From positions 1 through 55,235 of the forward strand of contig JAKBBN010000010.1 in assembly GCA_021808485.1 (NCBI GenBank): 55,235 bases of DNA. Direction: 5' to 3'. The position numbers and the translations under genes were made by a program. Origin of the DNA: Planctomycetota bacterium (GTDB taxonomy: Bacteria > Planctomycetota > Phycisphaerae > WQYP01). Positions 43,500 through 51,368 of the stretch are shown piece by piece (position 1 is the first letter of the stretch; each line of letters starts with the position of its first letter). The notes under the pieces are model-generated. The model was given only the letters and a program-made list of their open reading frames with translations, did no database searches and was not told the DNA's origin.

Positions 43500-44344
43500 C
43501 GGTACCCGGCCAACCAACACTGCCCGCCCGCGGCCGCCGGGTATTGTTCGCGCAGCGCATTCTGCGGCAACTGCGGCCGACCCGTCCGGCGCATTACCTG
43601 GCGATTGGCGCCGGGCTGGTACTCGGTTTTATTCTGCTGCTGGTTTTGCTGGCGGCCAGTCCGCCGGGCTGGTACCGGCCCTTGAACCCGATGGATCGCG
43701 GCGTGCGTGATTACGCAAGCCACGCCCAGGCGTCCTGCGTGGCCCTGCACGATGAACTGCAGAATCCGCGGTTAAAGAATATTACATGGCGGATCACGCA
43801 GGATGAGGTTAACGCCCTGCTGGCCGTCACATTGGAAAATATTCAGCAAGGTCACCGCCGGCAGACTGCCGCGGCAATGTCCAATCCGTTTATTCGCTTT
43901 GAAAATAACACCGTTATCCTGGCTGTTCAGAACAATCAACTGCCTCTGCATCCGGTGGTGTCGCTGGCCATGAGCGTTCAGATGATGCCGCATGCCGGCA
44001 AGGTCCCCTCCACCGCGCGTATTCAAATTCAATCGCTGCACATCGGATTGCTGCCGGCGCCCAAGTCAATCGTGGTACGAAAAATAAGCGGTCGGTTGCA
44101 GGGAATCCACGACGCGCTCCAACGGATGGTGGCCCTGTACGTCGGGGCAACCTATGCGCGCTCCAACACGCCGAAGTTAATGGGCTGGCTGCGATCCGTC
44201 CTGACCGGCCGGCCTTTTCCTCTGAATATTCAATATCGCCGGCTTATGATCAAGAGAATCATTATTCGGGGGAGGCATCCGGGCCCGCGCGGCAATATGG
44301 AACCGCCTGAACTGACTATTGAGTTATCCGCAGGGTCATTTTGA
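43496..44344 (+). CDS. Single-pass membrane protein of unknown function
   Basis: A 282-residue protein: about 35 basic cytoplasmic residues, one helix (LAIGAGLVLGFILLLVLLAA), then a periplasmic domain of about 220 residues with alternating beta strands (NTVILAVQNNQLPLHP; ARIQIQSLHIGLLPAP; FPLNIQYRRLMIKRIIIRG). The later part resembles lipid-binding or LppX/BPI-like repeats, but I cannot assign it. It is translationally coupled to the DUF192 gene (4-bp overlap) and followed 11 bp later by rsmA. Confidence 0.6.
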   Translation: MTVPGQPTLPARGRRVLFAQRILRQLRPTRPAHYLAIGAGLVLGFILLLVLLAASPPGWYRPLNPMDRGVRDYASHAQASCVALHDELQNPRLKNITWRITQDEVNALLAVTLENIQQGHRRQTAAAMSNPFIRFENNTVILAVQNNQLPLHPVVSLAMSVQMMPHAGKVPSTARIQIQSLHIGLLPAPKSIVVRKISGRLQGIHDALQRMVALYVGATYARSNTPKLMGWLRSVLTGRPFPLNIQYRRLMIKRIIIRGRHPGPRGNMEPPELTIELSAGSF

Positions 44345-44355
44345 AGGCATAGGCA

Positions 44356-45297
44356 ATGCGGCGTCAGGATATACAAGCCATTCTTGCGGCGGCCGGCAGC
44401 GGCCCCAAACATCACCTCGGTCAGAACTTTATGATCGATGCGTTCGTGCTCGCGGCGATCGTTGACGCCGCCGAAATCAGTCACGATGACATCGTCCTGG
44501 AGGTGGGACCGGGTCCGGGGAATCTGACAAACCTGCTGGCCGGTCGCGCCGCCGCCGTGCTGGCCGTGGATGTGGATCGGGCCATGCTCCAGGCGGCGAG
44601 CCGCCACTGGGCTGATCTGCAAAACGTGCAGTGGCTGGCCGCGGATATCCTCGCAAAAAAGCATGAAATTAACCCGGTGGTCATAGATTCCCTCAGGCAA
44701 ATTCGCGCAGCGCGCGGCAAGCCCGGCGCCAAAATCAAGCTTGTGGCCAATCTGCCCTACAATGTCGCCAGTCCGCTGGTGGCGGAACTTCTTATCCTGC
44801 ATTGCCGGCAGCGGACGGCGCCCGCACCAACACCGTTTCAGATCGACACACTTGTTTTTACGGTGCAGTGGGAGGTTGGGCGGCGCATGGCCGCAGCCGC
44901 GGGCGAGGCGGATTATGGCGCACTCGGTGCGCTGATTCAGTTGCTGGCGGAAGTGGAAATATTGCGGCCGATTGCCGCGGGATGCTTCTGGCCGCCGCCC
45001 AAAATCCGTTCGGCCCTGGTGCGAATCCGTCCGGATGAAACCCGAATGGCCCGAATTCCGGACGCCCTCCGCCTGCAACGGGTAATCACTCATCTGTTTA
45101 CCCACCGCAGACAGAATTTGGCCAACACCCTTCGCCACGGGTTTAAGGAAATTCCATTTTCCAAGATTGCCGGGGCGGTTACGGCGGCCGGCATGGACCT
45201 TAAATCACGGGCCGAAACCCTTGAACCGCAAAAGTTGCTCCGCCTTGTTGATATTATTTCCGCGGTGGAGAATTCGTCGGCCGAAGTGGACAAATAA
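44356..45297 (+). CDS. rsmA: 16S rRNA dimethyladenosine transferase
   Basis: A 313-residue KsgA/RsmA family methyltransferase that dimethylates two adjacent adenines near the 3' end of 16S rRNA. Motifs: HHLGQNFMIDAFVLAAIVDA, motif I LEVGPGPGNLTNLL, the acidic end of strand 2 AVDVDRAML, motif IV LVANLPYNVASPLVAEL, FTVQWEVGRRMAA, FWPPPKIRSALVRI and the C-terminal helical domain with FTHRRQNLANTLRHG. It is about 30 residues longer than the E. coli protein, with a short insert around 105-120. It is last or near last in the DUF192-membrane protein-rsmA operon. Confidence 0.93.
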   Translation: MRRQDIQAILAAAGSGPKHHLGQNFMIDAFVLAAIVDAAEISHDDIVLEVGPGPGNLTNLLAGRAAAVLAVDVDRAMLQAASRHWADLQNVQWLAADILAKKHEINPVVIDSLRQIRAARGKPGAKIKLVANLPYNVASPLVAELLILHCRQRTAPAPTPFQIDTLVFTVQWEVGRRMAAAAGEADYGALGALIQLLAEVEILRPIAAGCFWPPPKIRSALVRIRPDETRMARIPDALRLQRVITHLFTHRRQNLANTLRHGFKEIPFSKIAGAVTAAGMDLKSRAETLEPQKLLRLVDIISAVENSSAEVDK

Positions 45298-45369
45298 TGT
45301 CATGACGGCGCTTTTTGCTTTCCGGATTTTCGGCCATGGCCGCGCAACCCATGAAAAAAGGATTTGATC

Positions 45370-46242
45370 ATGTCGGATTATGTATCACTCAACGGCCAGA
45401 TTGTGCCCTATGAACATGCCCGAATTGCACCCTTTGACAGCGGATTTCTGCACGGTATCGGGCTGTTTGAAACGATGCGGGCCAAGGCAGGCCGTGTGGA
45501 ACTGCTGGATAAGCACCTCGCCCGCCTGCAGGCGAGCAGTCTGGAACTCCAGTTGTCCGTGGAACCGTCGGCGGAGGCGATTTCCGCCTCAATTTCCGAG
45601 TTGCTGGAGGCCAATAACCTCTCCGACGCGCGCATCCGCCTTACCGTATCCCATGGGGATATGACCGCGGCGGACCCGGATCAGACGGATCCGCCGCACA
45701 CGGTGCTATTGTCCGCGGCGCAATTTACCGCCTACCCGCCGCAGTTCTATGAACAAGGCATAACCGTGGAAATCTCCAATTTTTACCAGAATCCGGATTC
45801 ACCGTTGTGCGGGCATAAATCAATAAGTTACATGGACCGGATGTTTGTATTACGCAGCGCCCAAAAAACAGGCGCTGCCGAAGCGATCTGGTTCACGGCG
45901 GGGGAAAAGTGGCTGGCGGAAGGATGCATCAGCAATGTTTTTCTGGTCAACAAAGTTGGCGAGCTTTGCACGCCCCCGCTGCGAATGCCGGGCAAACCGC
46001 ATCTGCGGCTGGTTCTACCGGGAATCATGCGCCAATTGGTTATCGACACCGCGCGACAAAGGCAGTTGAAAGTGGAGGAAAAAATGCTCCGCGTTGAAGA
46101 TCTGTTGCTGGCGTCGGAGATTTTTATCACCAATAGCATCATGGGCATTACGCCGGTTGTTCGCGTAGAACGGCATCCGGTTGGCAATGAGAAGCCGGGC
46201 AGCGTTACACAAATGCTTCGCACCGCGATGGCGCAAGTCTGA
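45370..46242 (+). CDS. Class IV PLP aminotransferase (IlvE/PabC/Dat type)
   Basis: A 290-residue fold-type IV PLP enzyme. Signatures: LNGQIVPYEHARIAPFDSGF, LHGIGLFETMRA with the conserved Arg for carboxylate binding, the Schiff-base Lys in CGHKSISYMDRM, the cofactor loop AEGCISNVFLV, and FITNSIMGITPVVRV. This group contains branched-chain aminotransferase, D-amino-acid aminotransferase and 4-amino-4-deoxychorismate lyase. The T/S-N-S-x-x-G-I-x-P-V segment and size cannot separate these. AAGGA lies about 7 bases before ATG 45370. It is 72 bp downstream of rsmA, same strand. Confidence 0.85.
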   Translation: MSDYVSLNGQIVPYEHARIAPFDSGFLHGIGLFETMRAKAGRVELLDKHLARLQASSLELQLSVEPSAEAISASISELLEANNLSDARIRLTVSHGDMTAADPDQTDPPHTVLLSAAQFTAYPPQFYEQGITVEISNFYQNPDSPLCGHKSISYMDRMFVLRSAQKTGAAEAIWFTAGEKWLAEGCISNVFLVNKVGELCTPPLRMPGKPHLRLVLPGIMRQLVIDTARQRQLKVEEKMLRVEDLLLASEIFITNSIMGITPVVRVERHPVGNEKPGSVTQMLRTAMAQV

Positions 46243-46266
46243 TTCCGACATCCAAATATCTTGGTT

Positions 46267-46276
46267 TGTGCGCATA
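46267..46276 (+). promoter_or_regulatory. Candidate LacI-family operator (9/10), TGTGCGCATA
   Basis: It differs from the palindrome TGTGCGCACA at one base. It lies just after the aminotransferase gene, 216 bp upstream of the perfect copy at 46483. It could serve as an auxiliary looping site. Confidence 0.35.
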
Positions 46277-46482
46277 TTTTGATTCATTTGCGAATATTGC
46301 GCTCTGATTTGCTGGATTATCCCGCGTTCTTGACGGCATGCCGCACGGCGGTTGAGCGTTCCATCGGGAATTCATCATCAATATACGACACGGATAAAAA
46401 TCAGTCGCTGCGTTAATGGTAAATAATAACTGCCTAAAGCGGCGAAATCAGGTACTATCTAATTGAATCAGTTTATTAACTT

Positions 46483-46492
46483 TGTGCGCACA
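46483..46492 (+). promoter_or_regulatory. Candidate LacI-family operator (perfect), TGTGCGCACA
   Basis: A perfect palindrome with a central CG, as is common in LacI/GalR operators, extended to TTTGTGCGCACAAT. Its centre lies 53 bp (about five helical turns) upstream of the copy in the promoter spacer at 46536, so both would face the same side of the DNA. Confidence 0.6.
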
Positions 46493-46529
46493 ATATAGAA
46501 TATATTTTTAGATTTTTTCCAATTTTTAC

Positions 46530-46558
46530 TTGACACGTGCGCAATGATGAAGTATAAA
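46530..46558 (+). promoter_or_regulatory. Strong sigma70-type promoter with operator-like spacer
   Basis: TTGACA (46530-46535), a 17-bp spacer and TATAAA (46553-46558), a near-consensus promoter. The spacer starts CGTGCGCAAT, a 7/10 match to the TGTGCGCACA palindrome, so a bound LacI-type regulator would block RNA polymerase. The predicted start is near 46565, giving a leader of about 245 nt before the PEP-CTERM ATG at 46811. That leader has no supported gene. Confidence 0.65.
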
Positions 46559-46810
46559 GCTTTCATAAGCCTGCAATCATCATGCTGCATTGAAAGCAGG
46601 CTGCTTTTCATAGGTCTTGAGTCCTGGGCATTTCGCCCTCGCGCAGGCAAAAATTCGGCGGCCGTTAATGCCCCCGGAATTTATGCCATAGACGAATAAC
46701 TTCCGCGACAAAGTGCGACGGAAGGTTGTGCATGTAATCCAAGTTTTGCCTTCAGCGGAACGGCGCGTTGCCGTCGCCGGTGCAGGGTGCTATTTTCAGG
46801 AGTGAGAATC

Positions 46811-47683
46811 ATGATTCTCAAGTCTACAGGTCGTATGATTGCCGCCGCAGCCTGCCTTGGTGGAGCGATGGCGATTGCTCCGATTGTCAACGCCAGCAGC
46901 ATCGGAGTGAAATTTGCCGAAACGGGTGACGGCTATACTTTTCCGACATTCGCCGGCACGGCGGGCGTTACAACCGCCAACGGCGGCAGTGGAAATTATG
47001 CGCAAGGCAACTGGAACAACTTGGCCGGCGAAGAAGGCACGAAGATCACCAGCGGTTCGCTTACTTCACTGACGGACAACACCGGGGCTACGGCACTGGG
47101 CGCCGGCGGTAACGATATCACCTTTGCCTATACCACAGCGCATTATCTTAATGCCACCAAATCCGTGACATCCACAAACAATGCCACATCAACACCGGAT
47201 CAGCAGCTGGTATCCGGCGCAATTGAAAATGACGAAGGCACGCCGGCCACGGCGGAATTCAGCAATGTTGCCCCGGGAACTTATTCGGTTGTGATTTACA
47301 CCCTGTTTCAAGGCAGCGGCGCCTACAGCGGCGGCGCGAATTTCAGCATTAACGGCGGGACGGCGGTTACTCTTCTGGAACAGAGCGGAACGGCCTTTTC
47401 CATCCCCGCAACGACGGCCTGGATGAGCAATCCCGGGGCCACCTCCACCAGCAGCGGTGTAAGCAATTATTATGTATTTTCCGGCATATCTCCGGATGCC
47501 AGCAGCAATGTTACACTTAGCTGGTTCAAAAATTCGCTTGGCGGTGTGGACGGCAATGGCAACGGCTTGGCCGCCATCCAGCTCGTATCCGCGACCACGC
47601 CGGAACCGGCCTCGCTGGCCCTGCTGGCGGCGCCGGCGATCGGCTTGTTGCTGGTGCGTCGCAAGGCCCGGGTAACGGCGTGA
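46811..47683 (+). CDS. PEP-CTERM protein adjacent to the LacI regulator
   Basis: A 290-residue exported protein. The signal peptide ends near ...IAPIVNASS (hydrophobic MIAAAACLGGAMAIAPI). The mature part begins SIGVKFAETGDGYTF and contains many Gly, Ser, Thr and Asn residues and beta strands. A segment with GTYSVVIYTLFQGSG and a later YYVFSGISPDASSNVTLSWF suggest a jelly-roll or carbohydrate-binding-like domain. The C-terminus has TTPEPASLALLAAPA, a helix and RRKAR: the exosortase sorting signal. CAGGAG lies about 10 bases before ATG 46811. The promoter and operator sites upstream point to control by the LacI protein encoded next. Sugar-responsive surface display is inferred. Confidence 0.87.
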   Translation: MILKSTGRMIAAAACLGGAMAIAPIVNASSIGVKFAETGDGYTFPTFAGTAGVTTANGGSGNYAQGNWNNLAGEEGTKITSGSLTSLTDNTGATALGAGGNDITFAYTTAHYLNATKSVTSTNNATSTPDQQLVSGAIENDEGTPATAEFSNVAPGTYSVVIYTLFQGSGAYSGGANFSINGGTAVTLLEQSGTAFSIPATTAWMSNPGATSTSSGVSNYYVFSGISPDASSNVTLSWFKNSLGGVDGNGNGLAAIQLVSATTPEPASLALLAAPAIGLLLVRRKARVTA

Positions 47684-47723
47684 TCGCACTATCCGTTACA
47701 CCATTTAATTTATAACCTCCCCG

Positions 47724-47756
47724 GCTTGCCGGTATCGCCAATCGATACTGGCAAGC
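47724..47756 (+). terminator. Long hairpin terminator after the PEP-CTERM gene
   Basis: GCTTGCCGGTATCG (47724-47737) pairs with CGATACTGGCAAGC (47743-47756), 14 pairs including one G-U, with a 5-base loop; outer AACCT/AGGTT can extend it. ATTTATT follows, a weak T tract. It separates the PEP-CTERM gene from the regulator gene. Confidence 0.75.
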
Positions 47757-47786
47757 AGGTTATTTATTCCATCAGGAGGCCTGATC

Positions 47787-49046
47787 ATGGATGAAGTGTC
47801 GGCAGATATCGCCCGGCATCCCCCGCAATTGCCGGGAGCCGGCCGTGTAAACGCCCCGCCGGAAGGAGTATCCGCAACCAACTCCGGCGATCTGGTATTG
47901 CCGGCGGCAGGCGGAAAAATTTCAGTGAACTTTCGCACAGATCCGCCTCCATTGCAATCTGTGCGCACAAAGCATATTTTAGCTGGCATGGCGAAAGCAC
48001 CTAATCAGACGTTCATTGCCCGTCAATTGAATTTAGCGCCCGGTACGGTATCCCGGGCGTTGCGGCAGGAGCCGGGGATAAAGCCCGAAACCCGTGAACG
48101 TGTGTTAAAACTTGCGCAACAGCTCGGCTACACGCTGCGGCGGCGGAGCAAGAATGGCGGCGAAGCCGCCGCATGTTATCTTGGGGTTCTGGTGCAGGCG
48201 CCGGAAAGCAATTGGACGCACACCCGTTATCTGGTGGGGTTAAGCGAAGCGGCGGCGGCGATGAATGTGACGCTGATCGTGCATCACGTGTCGTTTCAGG
48301 ATTGTTTGAGCATTTTGCATGCCGACCGCCAGCCGCCGGCGATGCGTGACGGCCGGGTTAAAGGCATCTGTCTTGTGCACCGCTGGCCGGAGGATGTGGC
48401 CAAGCGACTCTCGGAGCAATTTGCCGCCGTATCGGTGGTGCATTTTTATCCGGATACGGGGATTGATCTGATTGACATGGATCACCGCAGCGGCATGAAC
48501 CTGCTGGCGGAGCATTTGTATGCCCTTGGCCACCGCCGGATCGGCTATTTTGGCTATTGCGGGGAGATATCCTGGTCGCGGGCACGCTATGCCGGCTATG
48601 TGGAGGCGATGACCCGACTGGGGTTGCGGCTTAACCCGGCATGGACGGTGGACCTGACGGCGGAAAGTTTTGATCAGCATGTGGTGGCCGCGGAAGTCGG
48701 CAGTCAGGCGGCGGCGCTGATGCATCAGGGGGTGACGGCATGGATGGCGGCCAATGAATGGTCCGGTCAGGCATTGACGGAAATAGCCCGGCAGGCGGGC
48801 CTGCGCGTTCCGGAGGATATATCCATCACCGGGTTTGACAGTTCCGATACCCAGCCGCGAACGTTTATTGAATTAACCTCGGTGGGCGTGTCCTTGTCAT
48901 TGATAGGCGCGGCGGCGCTGCAGCGGCTGAACCATCGATTGACGAATCCAAGCGAACCGCGGCGGAACATTCTGTTTGATGTGTCGCTGGTAGAGGGAAA
49001 ATCCACCGCGCCGGTGAATCCTCGCCTCAAGAGCCTGCCCGGATAA
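47787..49046 (+). CDS. LacI-family transcriptional regulator with N-terminal extension
   Basis: A 419-residue regulator. The helix-turn-helix FIARQLNLAPGTVSRALRQE is at about residues 75-94, followed by the hinge region and a periplasmic-binding-protein-like sensor domain (YLGVLVQAPESNWTHTRYLV; GYFGYCGEISWSRARYAGYV; WMAANEWSGQALTEIARQAG; PEDISITGFDSSD). The family normally starts at the HTH; here about 67 extra residues with no known domain precede it. Start evidence conflicts. AGGAGG stands 8 bases before ATG 47787. But ATG 47988 begins exactly at the HTH and has its own promoter-like element with an operator just upstream. It probably senses a sugar or sugar acid and controls both flanking transcription units. 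Confidence 0.88.
   Translation: MDEVSADIARHPPQLPGAGRVNAPPEGVSATNSGDLVLPAAGGKISVNFRTDPPPLQSVRTKHILAGMAKAPNQTFIARQLNLAPGTVSRALRQEPGIKPETRERVLKLAQQLGYTLRRRSKNGGEAAACYLGVLVQAPESNWTHTRYLVGLSEAAAAMNVTLIVHHVSFQDCLSILHADRQPPAMRDGRVKGICLVHRWPEDVAKRLSEQFAAVSVVHFYPDTGIDLIDMDHRSGMNLLAEHLYALGHRRIGYFGYCGEISWSRARYAGYVEAMTRLGLRLNPAWTVDLTAESFDQHVVAAEVGSQAAALMHQGVTAWMAANEWSGQALTEIARQAGLRVPEDISITGFDSSDTQPRTFIELTSVGVSLSLIGAAALQRLNHRLTNPSEPRRNILFDVSLVEGKSTAPVNPRLKSLPG
47952..47980 (+). promoter_or_regulatory. Promoter-like element with perfect operator inside the lacI-type gene
   Basis: TTGCAA (47952-47957), a 17-bp spacer and TATTTT (47975-47980); the spacer contains the perfect palindrome TGTGCGCACA at 47960-47969. 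The predicted start, near 47987, falls on the ATG at 47988, the natural first codon of the DNA-binding domain. This would give an autorepressed, leaderless transcript. It is within the coding sequence of the longer form. Confidence 0.5.
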
Positions 49047-49110
49047 TCGGCGGAAACTGCAACAAAACGCGGGGATGTATTTTGATTAACGCCCGGTACA
49101 TTTCAGTCAA

Positions 49111-49142
49111 CGGCCTGTCTGCATCATCAGGCCGTGCGCACA
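49111..49142 (+). promoter_or_regulatory. Hairpin plus candidate operator upstream of the dehydrogenase operon
   Basis: CGGCCTG (49111-49117) pairs with CAGGCCG (49128-49134). Overlapping its right arm is CGTGCGCACA (49133-49142), a 9/10 match to the operator palindrome. The site is 120 bp before the first dehydrogenase start. A clear -35/-10 pair was not found between it and 49263. The hairpin may end the regulator transcript. Confidence 0.5.
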
Positions 49143-49262
49143 GGTTTTAGGAAACGCAAATTTAACATCAGCTCATTTTAATAATTACCTATGGCAAACA
49201 GCCGACGGCCGGTTAGAATCTTGGCCTCATGATTCAACCATGACAATGGGAACAAGGACACC

Positions 49263-50228
49263 ATGCGAATACTGCTTACCACCACAAGTTTTCAGGATAC
49301 ACCGGGTAAACATCATGACATTCTTGCGCACAGCGGCATGGAAATTGTTCGTGCGCGAGGCCCGATCAATGAAGCCGATATGCTAACTCTGGTTCGAGAG
49401 GGCGGCGGCTTCGACGGGCTGTTGAACGGCGATGACGCCATTACCGCCAAGGTCATTGACGCCGCGCTTCCCCGGTTGAAGGTGATTGCCAAATATGGCA
49501 TAGGTCTGGATTCGATTGATGTTGCGTATGCCACATCCAAACGCCTGCCGGTGCTTTTCACGCCGGGCGTCAACGAAACGACCGTCGCCGAACACACAAT
49601 AGGGCTGATGGTGGCGGTATCAAAATTTTTCTGGATTCATATGCGGGCGGTAAAGGCCGGCCGCTGGGACCGCAAAACCGGCTGCGAACTTTACAACAAG
49701 ACACTGGGAATTGTGGGACTGGGCAGGATCGGTAAGGAAGTGATCAAGCGCGGCAAGGCGCTGGGGCTGAATATCATCGTGTTCAGCAATCATTACGATG
49801 CGCCGTTTGGACAGGAATATGCCGTGCGTCGCGTGGCGACAACCGACGAACTTTTTGGCGCGGCGGATATTATTTCACTGCACACCAATTTGACGGATCA
49901 GACACGCGGGCTGATCAATAGAAGATCTTTGGCGCTTATGAAACAGGGCGCGATTTTAATCAACACCGCGCGCGGCGGACTGGTGGTGGAGGAGGATGTG
50001 GTGGAAGCCTGCAAAAGCGGCAAGCTCTGGGGATACGGCGCCGACGTGGTAAGCCATGAGCCGATCCGTCCCGATCACCCGTTCACCACCGTGGACAACA
50101 TCATCATCACGCCGCACATCGGCAGCCGGACGCTGGAAAGCGTGCAGCGGCAGGGGATGCGCGCCGCCAATAATCTTGTGAACTTTTTGAAGGGAAATCC
50201 CGATTTTATCCAGGCCAATCCGTTTTAA
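49263..50228 (+). CDS. D-isomer-specific 2-hydroxyacid dehydrogenase
   Basis: A 321-residue NAD(P)-dependent dehydrogenase of the SerA/PdxB/GhrB group without an ACT domain. It has AKYGIGLDSIDVAYAT, NETTVAEHTIGLMVAVSK, the Rossmann motif VGLGRIGKEVIKRGKALG, catalytic Arg in LINTARGGLVVEEDVVEA, Glu in SHEPIRPDHPF and His in ITPHIGSRT. It interconverts a 2-hydroxy acid and a 2-keto acid. It is the first gene of a three-dehydrogenase operon downstream of the LacI regulator. AAGGACACC lies before the ATG. Use of a sugar acid is inferred from the operon. Confidence 0.9.
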   Translation: MRILLTTTSFQDTPGKHHDILAHSGMEIVRARGPINEADMLTLVREGGGFDGLLNGDDAITAKVIDAALPRLKVIAKYGIGLDSIDVAYATSKRLPVLFTPGVNETTVAEHTIGLMVAVSKFFWIHMRAVKAGRWDRKTGCELYNKTLGIVGLGRIGKEVIKRGKALGLNIIVFSNHYDAPFGQEYAVRRVATTDELFGAADIISLHTNLTDQTRGLINRRSLALMKQGAILINTARGGLVVEEDVVEACKSGKLWGYGADVVSHEPIRPDHPFTTVDNIIITPHIGSRTLESVQRQGMRAANNLVNFLKGNPDFIQANPF

Positions 50229-50270
50229 AATTGCCTGACTTTACACCCCTGATTAATGAGGCTGGTTTTC

Positions 50271-51365
50271 ATGGAATATTTGATTATGCCCTTCGCCGTA
50301 CACGATCGGATCGTGGCGGCCGCCTATAAAAAACGCGGCTACAACCCCGAAGAGTGCAGCGCCGCGGCGCGATTCTGCCGCACCGCGTCCCGCCACGGCA
50401 TTCGCACGCACAACGCGATCAAGGCGATTCACCTTGACGACCATTTTGGCTCCGGCGCCGGAGGCTGCACGCCGGGCGCGGCCGTCGAGAAACTGCCATC
50501 CCGCTACCCGGCCGTGGAACGCTGGAACGCCAATCAAAAACTGGGCATGGCCGTTGCGTTTGACGCCATGGCCCGCTGCATGCAACTGGCGGATCAATAC
50601 GGCAGCGGCACGGTGGCGGTGGACAATGCATTTCATTACCTGTGGGGAGGCGGCTATGTGCTGGATGCCGCGGAAAAAGGGTATATCGCCTACACCTGCT
50701 GTACCGCCGCGCTTGCCGAAGTCGTGCCATTCGGCGGTAAATTCCCCACCCTGGGCACAAATCCGCACTCATGGGGCCTTCCCACCCGGGCGGCGATCGG
50801 CTTTGATATCTGTATTGACTGGGCCACCAGCACCGTCGCAATGGGCAGGGTGCAGCAGTTTTTGCGGGAGGGAAAACCACTTCCGCCGCGATCCGCCGTG
50901 GACAGTGAAGGACGGGAAACAACAGACCCGAAAAAAGTCGCCGCACTGCTGCCGTTCGGCGACCATAAGGGGTATGGGCTGGCCCTGCTGGATGAGTTGC
51001 TGGCCGGTTTCATTGGTGGATCATTGCCGACCTTGCGCAGCCGGCGCAGCCCGGCAATTAAAGATGAAAAGCATACGCCCTGTTTTTACTTCCAGTGCCT
51101 GCGGGCCGATGCCTTGGACTGCGGTTCTTTCGCACAGGGACGATCCCAGGCGGAGAACATGAAGCATGTCATCGCCGATATTCTGGGGCACGGAAACGAC
51201 AAGTGCCTCCTGCCCGGCCAGCCGGAAGCGATGGCCGCGAGCCTGACGGATTTACACGGCGGACTGCTGTTCACCCGCGCCGAGGCGCAGGCCTTTGAGG
51301 AAATTGCCCGCGATGCGGGCGAACAAATAAATACGCATGAGTTCAAATCTATTGAGGTGAATTAA
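50271..51365 (+). CDS. Ldh-family (malate/L-lactate/diketogulonate) oxidoreductase
   Basis: A 364-residue NAD(P)-dependent dehydrogenase of the Ldh_2 (YlbC/YiaK/DpkA) family, a fold unrelated to Rossmann enzymes. Segments: SRHGIRTHN near the N-terminus, VAVDNAFHYLWGGGYVLDAA, AEVVPFGGKFPTLGTNPHSW and LLPFGDHKGYGLALLDELLA. Members act on ureidoglycolate, 2,3-diketogulonate, sulfolactate or keto acids; the substrate here is unknown. I chose ATG 50271, with GAGG 10 bases upstream; ATG 50256 is five codons earlier without a ribosome site. It is 42 bp after the hydroxyacid dehydrogenase and 3 bp before the SDR gene. Confidence 0.88.
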   Translation: MEYLIMPFAVHDRIVAAAYKKRGYNPEECSAAARFCRTASRHGIRTHNAIKAIHLDDHFGSGAGGCTPGAAVEKLPSRYPAVERWNANQKLGMAVAFDAMARCMQLADQYGSGTVAVDNAFHYLWGGGYVLDAAEKGYIAYTCCTAALAEVVPFGGKFPTLGTNPHSWGLPTRAAIGFDICIDWATSTVAMGRVQQFLREGKPLPPRSAVDSEGRETTDPKKVAALLPFGDHKGYGLALLDELLAGFIGGSLPTLRSRRSPAIKDEKHTPCFYFQCLRADALDCGSFAQGRSQAENMKHVIADILGHGNDKCLLPGQPEAMAASLTDLHGGLLFTRAEAQAFEEIARDAGEQINTHEFKSIEVN

Positions 51366-51368
51366 TCT

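Noticed and set aside
49323-49332. Another TGCGCACA-containing site inside the first dehydrogenase gene
   Set aside because: Only 8/10 to the palindrome and within coding sequence of a GC-rich gene; likely chance.
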